From contig JAUEDM010000003.1 of assembly GCA_033439685.1 (NCBI GenBank), positions 588,001 to 652,000 on the forward strand: 64,000 nucleotides of DNA, read 5' to 3'. How positions within the stretch are numbered: the first letter of the stretch is position 1; the number at the start of each line of letters is the position of its first letter. The notes beneath the pieces are model-generated. The model was not told the DNA's origin and made no database searches. It saw nothing but the letters and a program-made list of their open reading frames with translations. This stretch comes from Apodospora peruviana (Eukaryota; Ascomycota; Sordariomycetes; Sordariales; Lasiosphaeriaceae). This document shows positions 32,820-45,409 of the stretch, piece after piece. The translations under genes and the position numbers were made by a program.

Positions 32820-34503
32820 ATGGCCAGATTCTTCCCAAAGATTCCCATCATGTCTTCGCAAAAGTGGGATTACCAGGTAGTGGTCGAGGAGATCAGCCCC
32901 TCAGTTGAAGACAGTGAAAGGCTTCTCCCATCACCTAGTACTTCCTCTCAGTCCTCAACTTCTACTACGAATTTCGTCAAGAACGATGACGACCTCGACC
33001 TTCCGTCGGGAACAATCTACTGGCGCGAGACCAAACTCCTCCTCAAAGCCTCTCTACCCCTTAACCTCTCAAACCTCCTACAGTTCTCCGTCAACCTGAC
33101 AACGGCCTACGTCGCCGGCGGCGACGGCCGAGAATGCCTCGCCGCGCTGTCCCTCGGAACCACAATTGCCAACATCACCTGCTACGCTCTTTTCGAAGGG
33201 CTCGTCGGCAGCCTCGACACGCTCGGCTCGCAGGCCTTCGGTTCCAAAAAGTATCACCTTCTGGGTATCCAGCTGCAAAGAGTTTTGGTGTTTGCTCTGC
33301 TCGTGTTCATCCCCATCGCCGTGTCATGGTTGTTCTCGCCGCGGATATTTGACTCGTTTGTCGAGGACAAGGTCGTCGCCAACTTGGCCGGTCGATATCT
33401 ACAGGTGTTGACTCTGGCAATCCCTGGAAATGTCCTGTTTGAGGCCGGAAAGCGATTTGTTCAGGTCCAGGGGTATGAGCTGGTGCCGCTACACATCACG
33501 CTTGTTACGGCTCCGGCGCATTTTGGGCTGAGTTACGTCTTTGTTAGGGTAAGTAGACTCTATGTCTCTGCGCATATCACAAATACCTAAAACTAATCGA
33601 ACCTGGACATCATACTAGAATCTCGGATGGGGTCTTGAAGGAGCAGCTCTTGCCACTGTCATCTTCAACATGCTCAACCCGCTACTTCTCGTCATCTACA
33701 TACTCTACCTGATACCCCAATGCCTTGTCTGCTGGCCCGGACTCACGCGGCGAGCGCTACAAGACTGGGGCCACGTCATCCGGCTCTCCGTCTCGGGCAT
33801 GGTCCAGATGTGGTCTGAGTGGCTGGCGATCGACATGCTGGCCATCTGCGCATCATACATCTCGACGCCGTTCCTCGCTGCCCACACCATCATGCTGACT
33901 ACGATGACGGTGGTGTACCACATCCCGCAGCCCATGGCCATCTCGGCGGGGCAGCGCATCGGCGAGCTCGTCGGTCTGGGCCGGGTGAGGCGCATCTCCA
34001 AAGTGTTGCAGACCCATCTCGCCATGGCTGCGCTCGCGGGCTTGTTCAACTTCGCCCTGGTCTTGTCGATGAAGGACCTGATTCCCAAGATTTTCTCGGC
34101 AGACCCAGACGTTGCTCGGATTGCCCATGATGCGCTGTTGGTCGTCAGTTTCGGGGTTATGCTCGATGCCATGTTGGCCATGACGGCCGGCATCCTCCGC
34201 GGCATTGGGAGACAGCATATCGGTTGCTGGGTCAACATTCTCGTCTATTATCCCTTTGCCATCCCGCTGTCCCTGTTTCTCGTTTGGGGACCAGCTCAAC
34301 TTGTCAATACCGGTCTTTGGGTTGGGCCCATCAGCGGCTTCATTTTCATTGTGTCTATTGAGATTGGGTATATCTGGCGGGTTGACTGGGGGCAGGTGGT
34401 TCGTGAGTGCAGGGTTCGTAACGGGGACCTTCAAGATGACGGTGATGATGAGAGAGAAAGCATTGAGCTCGCTGTCCGGTTTGAGAAAGCCTACGAGCTT
34501 TAG
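32820..34503 (+). CDS. MATE-family efflux transporter
   Basis: Two exons, 32820-33548 and 33619-34503, 537 residues. The 70-nt intron (GTAAGT...ACTAG) joins YVFVR to NLGWGLEGAALATV. Twelve TM helices are expected. MATE signatures are LPLNLSNLLQFSVNLTTAYV, LSLGTTIANITCYALFEGL, GSLDTLGSQAFGSKKYHLLG (the conserved LxTLxSQAxGA box), AIPGNVLFEAGKRFVQVQG and PQPMAISAGQRIGELVGLG. The acidic Ser-rich N-tail (~55 residues) is cytosolic. MATE proteins export organic cations, drugs or metabolites in exchange for H+ or Na+, at the plasma or vacuolar membrane. The substrate is unknown. A second in-frame Met at residue 11 is an alternative start. Confidence 0.9.
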
Positions 34504-35713
34504 ACTAGGGCATTGTCGTCGATTAGTTCTCGTAATCCGAACATAGTTTCTCTGTTTTATGCGGCCTGGCAAGTTCTGATTTCGAAGCAATGCGCAGAAA
34601 TGAAAAGTCAGGTAAGCAAGTGTCAGCACCCGAATACCACAAATCACCATAACCGACTCGTGTATGGTTGCAAACATCACAAATCAGGTTGCATGATGCT
34701 TTATATTGTCCCTAGAAATGATTTTGCTGACATAAACTTGGACATCGGAGGCAGAAGCAAGGGGGGTACGGAATAATTATGGTACAGTAAGCCGCAGCCT
34801 GACGATCAGGGGCCCAACGCGGTATTAGCGCTTATCAGGAAATCAGCAGATGGTGCATTCTCGAATCTCTTGTAGTTTCGACTTGCAAAAACTCTTGTAC
34901 GGGGTAAGGCAGTCTTGAACTGAAACCCGCATCTTCAGCTCTTGTTTAATGTTGCAAATATGATGCTGTGTGGTGTTGCACATTTGTTGGTGGCTTGCAT
35001 GTCGCTGGGTTTCTTCTTTCTCGGAGAGCTTGCCCAGTTCGACCTTGGTTCGAGACCTCTTACAACAAATTCGCCTTCGGCTTCAAGGGCCTCCAAAGGG
35101 GCACGAGTTTTGAACCGGGACCCGGCAATTTTTGTGGTCAGGCTACCCTTATTTAGCGTGGCAGTGTCTCGGCGCAGGCAGCCACTCGCCCAGAGCCAAT
35201 CAGTCGCGCAAATCGACTCCACTCTGCGGGTGCCAAGTTGATCTGATCTGCTGGCGTCGCAGTCCAGACTTGGCTCAAAATGGGCCCTGGGGCTGACAAA
35301 CGGAGGCTTGGACAAAAGTCATTGGCCAAACTTGACTTCTGAACTTCAAAGAGGATCCATGTGAACCCCTTGGCGTCAACAACCTGGAACCCATGCCACG
35401 AATTCCGTCACTAGACAAGGGGTATTCCTTCGTGAAGAAATAAACCACAAATTGGGGAACCTCCAAAAAACATGGACCGCCATTGCTCTTGCTCTTCCAA
35501 CATGCAACAATTCTCGCGCAACACTGACGCACTAACCACCAGTCCTCTGTATTTATAGCTGTTGGTGGGGCAGACGTTCTTCACATCCTTACATCTACTC
35601 AATCGAATCTTTGCTTGTCATCCTAGGTACCTACCACCAGTGCCACAACACCAAGTTCCAATCACCAAATTGCACCGTCTAGTCGCCAAGCAGCACTGAA
35701 ACTGACAGCAATC
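34504..35713. other. Intergenic
   Basis: Spacer of 1.2 kb between the MATE and MARVEL genes. An ORF near 34960 begins with a hydrophobic stretch (MMLCGVAHLLVACMSLGFFF) but continues as low-information sequence, and I do not support it as a gene. Confidence 0.35.
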
Positions 35714-36493
35714 ATGCCGGACCCTTACATTGTCGGCGACTCGTCGCCCTTCATGAAGCGCGTCCTGATCCCATTCTGGGTGATTCGCATCATCATCATG
35801 CTAATCGAAATCGCCGTGTACGGAGTCTTGATCGGCGCCATTGCTGTTATCAGCAACGACAGCGACTTGCGCAGTGACTACAACGTCAGGAATGGCGTTG
35901 GCGCCGCCATCGCCATTATCGCCGTCGTTATGATCCTGGTTCTCATCTGCTTGATCCTCGACATTGTCTGCATCGTCAAGCGCGCGCGCCGGACCCTGAG
36001 CCCGCGCTTCTTCCTCATCGTCAATGTCATTCAGACCACCCTCTGGCTGATCTTCTTCATTCTCTCCATGATTAGTGCCAAGAACGACATTAGCGTCGGC
36101 ATTGGCATCATCATTTTGTGAGCAACACTTCCCCCGTCCCAGCTGCTCGTCAAATTCACTAACCCGTCTATCCTCTTCTTTAGCTTTTCCTTCCTCGGCC
36201 TGCTCATATACGCCGCCGTCGTCTTCCACCAGTTCCGCAAGGGCAAGCTGGGTGCCGGAAACTACCAGCCGGCGCACAACCCGGCCCTCACCCAGCAGGC
36301 CACCCTCGATTACGGCAACACCGCCTACGGAGGAAACACTTCCTACGGGAACGCGTACGCACCCGAGCCGGTGAAGCCAGTCCATTACGGCGATGTACCT
36401 GTCCCGCATCAACAAGGGTATGGTAACCAACAGTATAGCCAACAACAATACGGCCAGCAACAGGGTTACGAGATGCACAACCGAGCCGTCTAA
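35714..36493 (+). CDS. MARVEL-domain membrane protein
   Basis: Two exons, 35714-36117 and 36184-36493, 237 residues. The intron is GTGAGC...TCTTTAG and falls inside the fourth TM helix. Four TM helices with short loops match the MARVEL fold: VIRIIIMLIEIAVYGVLIGA, AAIAIIAVVMILVLICLILD, FFLIVNVIQTTLWLIFFILS, and IGIIIL joined to FSFLGLLIYAAVVF. The cytosolic tail is Gly/Tyr/Gln-rich (YGNQQYSQQQYGQQQGYEM). Fungal MARVEL proteins sit in plasma-membrane microdomains or secretory membranes; the exact role is not readable. Codon use is strongly C-ending, suggesting good expression. Confidence 0.85.
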
Positions 36494-37299
36494 GACGATT
36501 TGCTCGTTTCCACCGAGGAAAGGGAGGTTTAGTTTCTGTTGGTCCTTCATGTTGCCTATCCCCGGGCTCTTTGTCTCCGCTGGTTTGGATTTTAGAGCGT
36601 GTTCGGCGGACTAAAGGTTCAAAAGCGTTGTCTGATAAGAGATACCACGGAAGATGCGAAAGCTTTTTGTTTGCCATGGTCAACGTGGGATGTCTGGCGT
36701 ATGGGGCGTGGTTTCGGATTTTATGATAAAATTACAAGAGGTACATAAGATACGGTATAGAATATATCTAATATTTGTTCATTTGGCATTTTGCCCGGCA
36801 TTCGTCTTATTCATCGACTGAGACTCATCTGGACAATGGGCTTTACTCACTCGTTTGCTTCTCTATCCATGGTTATGCCTAGATCACCTATGACACAATT
36901 CTGAGATTGAGTAACATGATGGCTAATGGAGGTGAGTTATCACGGACTATCGGTATCATGGGGGTGACTCTGGTCAAATGATCTCTCACGTCCCGTGCAG
37001 TCGTTGCTCACAGTAGTCCATCAACTTTTCGTCCCAACATCTTCCCATAGAAATAGATGTACCTAGATAGCTAATAGATCGAATTGACGTCCCGTTCACG
37101 GACCAGTTTTATCCAGCGGCCCATTTAGCGTTCGAAACTCCACGAATAACTATTTTTTCTCGGCCCTGGTACCATAAACCCTCACGAACTTTATCATTCA
37201 AGAACTCACACTCTCTATTTCTGGCTGAACCAAACTCGCAGCACCCAAATCTTGTATTTCGCGTGCGAATAACCGAAAATAAAGTCAACCTCGGAACAA
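36494..37299. other. Intergenic
   Basis: AT-rich spacer; no gene or repeat recognised. Confidence 0.4.
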
Positions 37300-37813
37300 A
37301 TGGAGACTCAACCACTGATCGACCAGCCGCCTGCAAAGCCGAATCCCTGGCTAATACACAGACGAGAGAAGTTCAAGCAGCTCATCAAAGCCTACTCTAG
37401 CGTCTTGTCGGTCAAAGACCTGCAAACTCGGGTAAATGGACTCCGCAATTCTGCGATGGAGGTCGAAGACCTCCTGAGGAAAGTGGAATACCGTAAGGGG
37501 AGGTTTTCTACCTGGGGCGACTCAATCTACAGACGGAGATTCGACTGTTCTGTAGAGATATCGAGAAGCAGAAAACAAAGGATAAGGCAAAGATAAACCC
37601 CGAAGAGGTGGTGGATGTGGATGTACTACTGGGCATAAATTTCGAGTTTGCCGGTGTGGAGGAACCTCCCGGGTAGGTCGCTATAACACTAATTAATAGT
37701 AAGCCTTTGGCGCCAGCACATCATTACCCCGAGATTTGAAAAGACCTCCAAGGACTGTTGAATTAACACAAACTTCTATATCCTATAGGACGGGAGATGA
37801 CACACCACCATAA
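37300..37813 (+). pseudogene. Small charged protein with one frameshift, unknown family
   Basis: The ATG at 37300 starts METQPLIDQPPAKPNPWLIH, then an amphipathic, coiled-coil-like stretch (LQTRVNGLRNSAMEVEDLLR). Near 37495-37505 (TAAGGGGAGG) one base appears to be missing. In the next frame the chain continues EVFYLGRLNLQTEIRLFC, RDIEKQKTKDKAKINPEE and VDVLLGINFEFAGVEEPPG. A GTAGGT...CTATAG intron (37673-37788) then leads to a short end TGDDTPP and TAA at 37811-37813. Such orderly continuation suggests a gene that was intact recently, or a sequencing slip in the G-run. No family is recognised. Confidence 0.4.
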
Positions 37814-40800
37814 AACACATAGAGCACAGAGTTTTCAACGCGGAGTTGCGGCTGGCAGAGCAAGGGTATTGTTTCGTTGAAGCGAAGTGAGTAGGTATTT
37901 CAATGGGCCCTCTATCTTTGGTTTCCATTAACTTCTGTACAAAGTCTGCTGTGTTCCAAATTTCTCACACAAGCCCCATTCTTAATGCATCATCCTGCGT
38001 TTACATTTGCTGGCTTTCTCCACTGCCTACCTAGCCAAGGAGACAAAACAAAGCCTGCCATAATGACCTCTGTCTATAGATAGACATCTGGGAGCCCAGA
38101 CCAGAAGCATCGGTCATTTCTTCTTAGGGAAACAAGGAGGGAATAAATAAAGGATAGTTGCTCGAGTTTCGGACCGGCGTTATACGTCTACTAGTACTCC
38201 AGAGAAATGCGCGCGGAGAGCCCAGCGTCCGTTTAATGGTGGTAATCACGTGGAGTGTGACCATCCCCACGATGGTTTCATTGTACATTGTTGTCTCCCC
38301 ATAAGGCAAAAGTTGCCAGCATGTTGTATTTCTGCGTGCAGATTGTTCCAACTCTGTGCTTGTTTCATTTTGGCTGACGCTTCTTCTATTCATGGTTTGC
38401 TTGGTGGCTGATATATGGAGAAACCTACTTTGGACAGTGGAACCACAACCCAGTCAATGGTTCCTCAGTGATCATGATAGTATATTAGTATTCGGGCACA
38501 TCTCATATCTTGCCACACTCCTCATCAGCTCACAATCAGTACTAGTACTGTACGCCTATATAGATCTTGTTTCTCCAATGCCGCTCATGGCTTACACTAA
38601 TTCCTGGCTCTTGCCCCTTCCAAACTGGGCGGCGAAGCCTGCGATCTTGAGGTTGGTTGACTCTTTCCATCTGGGCAAGAAACCGTCGTAAAAGACCTGC
38701 TGTTAGTGCACCCTCCATTTACCCAACTTTTTGTATGGTGAAAATATCTCCCTCGACGACCCCTCTTAACAGACCCTAAATCAAAAGCACTTGATCCAAG
38801 TCCATGGTAAGTATCATCGAGTTTCTCTCCTTCCCGATGTTAAGGCAAGGTACGTAGGTTCAAGTAAGAACAACGTGGATTGCAACTTCCCGTCCTCGCA
38901 GCCTGGAAGTATCTTGCTCGACTTTAGAAATGCCCCGCTGATAGTCCGGGTGGCAGTTTACCAAATATTGGATGCCTACTATTGCAAAGGGGCTATGAAG
39001 AGTTTGCAGGCTGAGCAAGCTTGAGCTCAACCTGCAGCAACCGCCACGGGAAATTTTACGAGAGACACCGGGGGACAGGTAGACTAGTGGAGAGTCTCAT
39101 TGTATGATGATCATGCTGACCGCTTATGGACCTCCCTCGAGTACGGACTTCTGGCCCCTGGGTAAGGAACTATAAAGTGAACCTTGAGTCCTTTCATGCC
39201 CGTTGAGGATATCTCATGGTCCCCATCCATTCTTCAAGTCACTTATGGTGTAGTACAGACCTGATTCCAGCCTGCATTCATTATTACCAACTCCAAGTTG
39301 GAAATTTGGACCATCAACCAACAACAGATTGACTATTTGCACTGTACACGTATATGCAGCGCGTAGGTACTCGTTGCAGTTGAACCAAACCTATGGGACC
39401 GGCCAAGTCCTCTTTTGGATATCCAGCATATCGATCTTTCGGAAATACAACATATGTGCGTCTCTGGCGCGCTCGTACGACTGGATCAGACGTGCAGTCA
39501 GCAGCCGACAGGCCATCCACGAGGCGAGGCGAAGTGCTTGCTGCGGGTAGTTGGTGTTGGGGAGATGGGTTAATTCGGCACCATCTCGACTATCGAACGC
39601 TTGCATCTCTTGGACTGACTGCATGCTGGTTGAAGTTACCTTTTGGTGACCAATATTGCATAGGTAGGTACCTACCAGGTAGGCACTTGAGCTTATACGC
39701 TTTTGCCGACCTCCCCGAGGAGGAAACATTGCATGGTTGACACACATCGGCGTGCATTTTCATCGAGCCAAAAGCCCGGAATGAGCTTTTTGGACGACGA
39801 GATACGTCCCCCGTATTCGGTCAAGACAGTTGCATAACAAGGTCGCAGCGGACTGCGTCATCCTTGTTGACTTCCCATGTGGAAAGGACTGCACGGGGTA
39901 ACGAGAGATACAACATACCCATGTCTTGGCCCAAAGAACATATGTACGCTCGGACGGCAGCTTCCATCTTGGGGGGCCCCAGATCAATGCGCTGGAACTA
40001 ATAATAAAATTGAAATTTTCTGCAGTCGAGGATGAATTCATGGCAAGTGCCTTCTTGGGGGTTGCATTCGGTATGGGGGATTGAAATGGAGACCATTAAT
40101 TAGGGACGGGAAGTCAGTGTGGCACACACTCTCTCCTCAGTCTCCTGGTTTGTGTCTCAACACCGGTCTGCACACACGGCCCACGAGCTCACAGACGGAA
40201 GCCACAAGCCCTACCCAACCACGTGCGGTTGGCTGGCTAGCTGCGAACCTTCAACGGGGAGCTCCAATGGGAAATTTACAGAGGGCCGTGATGAGCAGCA
40301 GGTGGAGCACACGGAACCGTCGGGCGGATATTAAACGAGAGCCATGGCTGCCGAGAGCCTCAAGTGATCGTCTCTCGTCAATTTCTCGCTTGAGTTCCCC
40401 GAACCAACAAACTCCTCCCGAAGGTAGAATTGAGCTTCCCGTCGATGCGGTTCCCGGTAGAGGGTAAGGGCACTCAATCAATAGCACTGGATGGCGTTTA
40501 CTGGTAGGGCGACTGCGAACAGTGGCAGAATAAAGTATTAAAGTGTCGTACCACTGACAGTTCGATTCAACATGGCAGGTGGGGTACGGAGTAAGTCACG
40601 GTGTACACGTATGGGCGGCAAATAAGGTCATCTGCCTGTCTCCTTCAGTTCTCCCCATTCCCTCCTTCCCTCCTTGGGAAAACCCGAACTCGTCCTTCCA
40701 ATCAGCACTTTCCGTATACATATTTCCTGGGTCGTCGAGTCGTTCCTGGCTTTCCATCCGTTTGGTTTGACAGCAAACGGCATGCCCCGCAATTTGCATG

Positions 40801-42331
40801 TCTGGACGTTCTTAAACTGCAGTGGTCTGGGCTCTGCTCTTTCTGCAACAAACTTTGGTTGGTGGCATTTGCGTAATAATAAGCCGGAACAACAACGAAG
40901 AAATGCCGTCTCGAAAAAGCCACCACGACGATCTCTCAAATAATGCCAGTTCCAAAACCAGACTATTGCTCTACGATGCAGCAATAGCGTACAATATCTT
41001 CTACGTGTACACATATTTCTGGATCTCGCCCGTTGTGATCGCGGGAAGTGGGCAGAGCGAGGTGAGACACACAAAGTTGCCGGCATCTCGGTCAAGACGC
41101 CTTCGAACGCCACCACTTTTCTTACACATCCATGTCCTCCACCCTTCCCGCGAACTTTCTTGCCGTTTCTTTTCTTACCCCATGCAAAACACTCGATGTG
41201 CCCCAGGATCTCTGGCAAATCATCGCCACCACAGATCGGGCCCCGGTAACGGCGGACGACCACAAACCAGGTAATCCACACCAGGGACGCGGAAGCCGTA
41301 GCAACACCGACACCGTGGAGATATTTTGAGATGGGATACGCGCGTGGTGTGTAACAGCAAGCGATGTCACGATCGAGGAGTTACCATTGCTACACAACCC
41401 GGTGGTTGGTCGCATGTAAATATCCTTCATCCAGCTTCGCCGCTTTTGAACTGTCTGACTGTCCATGCAGACGGGAGTTGCAGAGTCGCCGACCTGCTTT
41501 GAACAGGACTGCAACGCCCATTCGTCAACCAAACACCGCAGCTCCAAGGGCCACCACAACCACAAAAACCCCAATGCGACTGTGGCGCCCTCATCTCCTC
41601 TTCATAGGCCGACTAATGCGGTTGGTGCAAACGTGGTTTTCCATGGACCATGGCACTCAGGCACTGTCGAAACAGTCCGTTCAGCGCGGCACGCAATCCG
41701 CGTCTTCGCTCCCGTGTCCTAGTTTCAACCTCCCTGAACATCCCAGCAGTACCCCGACCACCCCATACTAGCCGTTCCCTAATACGGACCGTGCTCCGGC
41801 TTCGCGACTGGCTGGGAGTGGTGGGCCACACTCTCTTCGTCGAAACCCCTGGCAACTTTAAATCCAGGACATGCGGGGGGACTGGTAGTGTCCTGCCCTT
41901 AGACCTAGAACACTGTTACGTTTCGAAAGCCTTCTTTTTATCCTCCTTCTCTTGCACGACTTAACGACGCCTTGCATGACTAGTTGCATTCCCTTTGCAG
42001 CCGGTGCCCAGGGGCCTTGTCCACTTCCCTGGGCAGTGTGCACTTGACCACACTGTGGCCCTTACCTCTGCCATGGGACGAGCCGTGAGTGGCCTAAGGG
42101 CGCCTGGATGGCCGATGTCCCGATGCAGGACTTGCCTGCGAGATTGCAAGGAGAGCAAAATGCCAGTGGCGCTTGCGTTGCCTCCATCCCACCGCTGCTC
42201 CTTGTTGACTTGCCTGTCGAGCTGGTATAATAACACCCACCTCCCGCCGCCACCCTCACCACACCCGTGAGAAGTACACCAAGTGCTTCGGGGTCTTTAC
42301 TTCGCGTCCGCTTCAAGGAGACTCCGCCATC
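37814..42331. other. Long gene-poor stretch
   Basis: 4.5 kb without a supported gene. Small open frames occur on both strands; one pair around 40630-41330 has splice-like GTAAGA but no coherent family match. A perfect 14-bp palindrome (GGTAGGTACCTACC) is at 39663-39676. A TATA-like TATAATAA at 42226-42233 belongs to the tyrosinase gene. No terminal repeats or transposase motifs were recognised. Confidence 0.4.
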
Positions 42332-43832
42332 ATGCTTCTCAACACGAGTCTCTGGCTCGCCGCTGCCGCGACGGTATCTGCTGTCGTTAGTGGTGTTCCC
42401 AGCTTCGACAAGAACAAGGTTGATTCGGGGGCCGCGCTCAGTGCTCTAAACGCGATTGCGAAGGCCAACGCATATAAGAATTTCAAGCCAGGCTGCAATG
42501 CCGGCAATGTCAAGATCCGGCAGGAATGGTAAGTTACAACCCAAAAGGCCGCCTGTATTGTCTTGCTTGAGTTGCGTTGACAAGGTCAACAGGAGAACTC
42601 TCAGTGCTCCCCAGCGCAAGAAATTCATCGCTGCGGTCAAGTGTTTGCAGAAAACTGGCACGAGCATACTGCCTGCTGGTGTAGCAGCCGGTTCGGTCTC
42701 TCTGTTTGATGACTTTGAAGCCATCCATATCAACCAGACCGGCAGCATCCATCTAACGGTAGGTCTTGGAAGAAGGATAGTCGCGTGCCGAGTTTACTAA
42801 CCAATCCACAGGGGTCGTTCCTCACGTGGCATCGCTACTTCATTCACACGTACGAAAAGAAGCTCCAGGCATGTGGATATAATGGTTCGTTATCTCCCAC
42901 AGTCCCCGGCGTCAACTCTCAACAGCAGTTGACTCTGCCCAACAGGAAATCTTCCCTACTGGGAATGGGGTTACGATGTGAAGAACCCCCGAAACTCGCC
43001 TGTGTTCGACGGTTCAGACACGTCCCTAGGTAGTGACGGCGTCTACTTTGAGCATCCCGGCCTCAAGATCAACACCCCCGGTGCTCTCATCGAGGTTGAC
43101 CTGAAGCCCGGCACGGGTGGCGGCTGCGTCTATGCTGGGCCGTTCAAGAACATGACGACCCATCTTGGCCCTGTCATCCTGCCTGTTTATGGCGTCGCCA
43201 ACACGTTCACTTTTGCGCCCAGCGGCAACCCGTTTGACGATAATCCGCGTTGCCTCAAGCGTGACTTGAATGCCGATGCGGCTTCGAGGTTCACGACCTT
43301 CCGCAACACGACCGAGCTCATCCTCCAAAACCAGAACGTTGAGTGGTTCCAGGGTGTCATGGTGAGTTTTCCCATTATTACCCAATCTGCTTTGTTTGAT
43401 GCTACACAGTTGGCTGATGTGTCCTCTTTCCATCTCTAGCAAGGTGACTCGCGCTACGGCGACGGTGTCCTCGGCGTCCACGGTGGAGGACATTTCACCA
43501 TCGGCGGTGACCCGGGCGCCGACCCCTTCGTCTCGCCTGGCGACCCTGCTTTCTATCTCCACCACGGTCAAATCGATCGCGTCTTCTGGATCTGGCAGAT
43601 GCTGGATTTCCCCAACCGCCAGGTACGTATATTCTGTCGTTCCAGGATCGACAAACAGCTGCTGACGTTCACCTAGAATGTTTGGGGAACCCAGACACTT
43701 TTTAACCAGCCGCCGAGCCCCAACACCACGGTTAACGACTTGCTTGACATCTCACCTCTCAACACACCTGTTAAGATCAAGGATGTCATGAACACGGTCG
43801 GCGGAACTCCACTGTGCTATGTCTACATTTGA
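42332..43832 (+). CDS. Secreted tyrosinase-family copper monooxygenase
   Basis: Six exons: 42332-42528, 42593-42758, 42812-42884, 42946-43361, 43440-43622 and 43677-43832; 396 residues, all junctions GT-AG and in frame. A signal peptide opens the protein (MLLNTSLWLAAAATVSAVVSG). The CuA site is built from AIHI, SIHLTGSFLTWHRYFIHTYE (exon junction at T/G) and NLPYWEWGYDV. The CuB site comes from LGVHGGGHFTIGGDPGADPF and DPAFYLHHGQIDRVFWIWQ. All six copper histidines appear present. Tyrosinases hydroxylate monophenols and oxidise o-diphenols with O2. This one is of the short secreted type without the C-terminal lid domain. N-glycosylation sequons (NQT, NMT, NTT) support secretion. Substrate and pigment role are unknown. 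Confidence 0.9.
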
Positions 43833-44606
43833 TTTATTCTCTCTTTTTTTCCCGTCAGTTTTCAGACATTATAGAACGGGGCTTTTATCATCGGAAGCAT
43901 TTGAGATTCTAGAAAGTCTTGTTTGTGCCTCCTGTACATAAGAACAAACAAGCCATTATCTGATTCCATGAATGAGTACTAACTTGGGCCAAGCCGAAGT
44001 GCTTGGCCGTTTGTCACAACCGAATCCAGATCGATGAACCAACTTCATTGACGAGACGTTTGATGCATCGTTAAATAAAGGCAACATTGGCAGTGCTAAA
44101 TGGCTGCAAAAAAATAAGCTAAACTCCACTGTCACTGCAGCCAAGCTTTTTGGTCCGCAAACTTTGTTCTCACGTCAGTCGCTCCCAGGTTCCCAACAGA
44201 GATAAGCTGGCGATTGAACACAGGTCTCGATACTACGCCGCATCTCACTTGCAGTTTCTTCAGTGCAACCTATATCAACACCAGTTAGGTACATATTATC
44301 GCCCCGCTGCTTGTCTGTCTGATTTCTTGTCCTTTGTGAAACATAAGCTTCCTGTCACAAAAAGCAATTGTAAACCATGGTAACTGTGCAGAACTAGTGA
44401 ACTACTGCAGCAGTCGCAGTTATTTTCCTGTACGACTAAAAACAAACTCCCTGATGTTAAAGTCAGTCAACTCGCGGTTTTATTATCTCTTAAAAGATGT
44501 ACAGTGATTTAACACGGTCACAAAAACGGGATCCGTGTATAAATGAAAATCTAGCTACTATTTGAAGGTTGAAAAAGGATGATGAAATATGAGGAGGAAA
44601 AAGATA
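43833..44606. other. Intergenic
   Basis: Spacer between tyrosinase and tRNA-Gln. The A5 run at 44598-44602 is T5 on the minus strand, a probable Pol III terminator for the tRNA. No gene is seen. Confidence 0.45.
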
Positions 44607-44690
44607 GGTCGTGCCCGGAATCGAACCGGGGTTGCCGGAAGATATTGTTCGAATCAGAATCCGGAGTGATAACCGCTACACTACACAACC
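44607..44690 (-). tRNA. tRNA-Gln (CTG anticodon) with a ~13-nt intron
   Basis: On the minus strand an acceptor stem GGTTGTG pairs with CACGACC. The D-arm (TAGTGTAGCGGTTATCACT) and T-arm (CCCGG TTCGATT CCGGG) match eukaryotic tRNA-Gln. The anticodon stem CCGGA/TCCGG encloses loop TT-CTG-A-T, with a short intron (TTCGAACAATATC) after position 37, the canonical site. A and B boxes are intact. A T5 terminator follows 4 bp downstream on the minus strand. Confidence 0.9.
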
Positions 44691-45409
44691 TTGGATCTTG
44701 AATGTGTGCAAATTTTGAGTGTAGAGTATATCAAGCTGAAGCGGGGTTGCCGCTAGACAGAAGTCTCCACCCAAACGGATGTGATTGGCTGGAGTAACCA
44801 AGTCCTTCTCGCGGTGTTAGTGCTGGATCGAAGGAAGTACCTAGGTTCTAGTTGGCAATCTTAAGTAGGTACTTAAGGTACCCAACATCTTTGCCAGATT
44901 CCAGACTGATTGGAGTGAGGCTATCCCGTACTATTCCTCGACCGCTTATCTGCATCTTGAATAACCCAACCCCGCGCGTTCTAGACCTGATGGCTTGCAG
45001 TTTCAGGTCGCCCTAGTCTAGTCTAGACATTGGTTCAGGACTTGTATCAGACGACCTCCATTGCAGCCACTGAGGATAGGGTGGTATCTCAGCTTCGAAA
45101 GTGCATACGGCGCTCGAATAACTTGGGCCTCCTCATTGATATTGCGGGCGATCTACTGGAGATTTATGAGCTAGTTACCTGCACAGCCAGCCACATCTTG
45201 CTCCTCTCAGCCAGCCACCAACATGCCGACTCACCAAACGACTCTTCTCGGTCAATTCGAGGATAACATGGGCAAGGAGAATCGGATTAGTGCTGCGGCT
45301 ATCTATATAATGTCGACCTTGCCCATGATGTTTCTAACAGATTAGGATAACCCCGGCAGGGACGGACGACAACAACAGTCTCACTTGTCACTACTTCTGT
45401 CGAAAAACA
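44691..45409. other. Intergenic with a palindromic CTTAAGTA element
   Basis: An inverted pair CTTAAGTA-GG-TACTTAAG lies at 44860-44877. No gene is supported before the amine oxidase. Confidence 0.4.

Noticed and set aside
40628..41330. Minus-strand open frame with a TM-like stretch (LVWITWFVVVRRYRG) and a GTAAGA donor
   Set aside because: No start codon, no coherent downstream exon and no recognisable family. An overlapping plus-strand frame is equally plausible.
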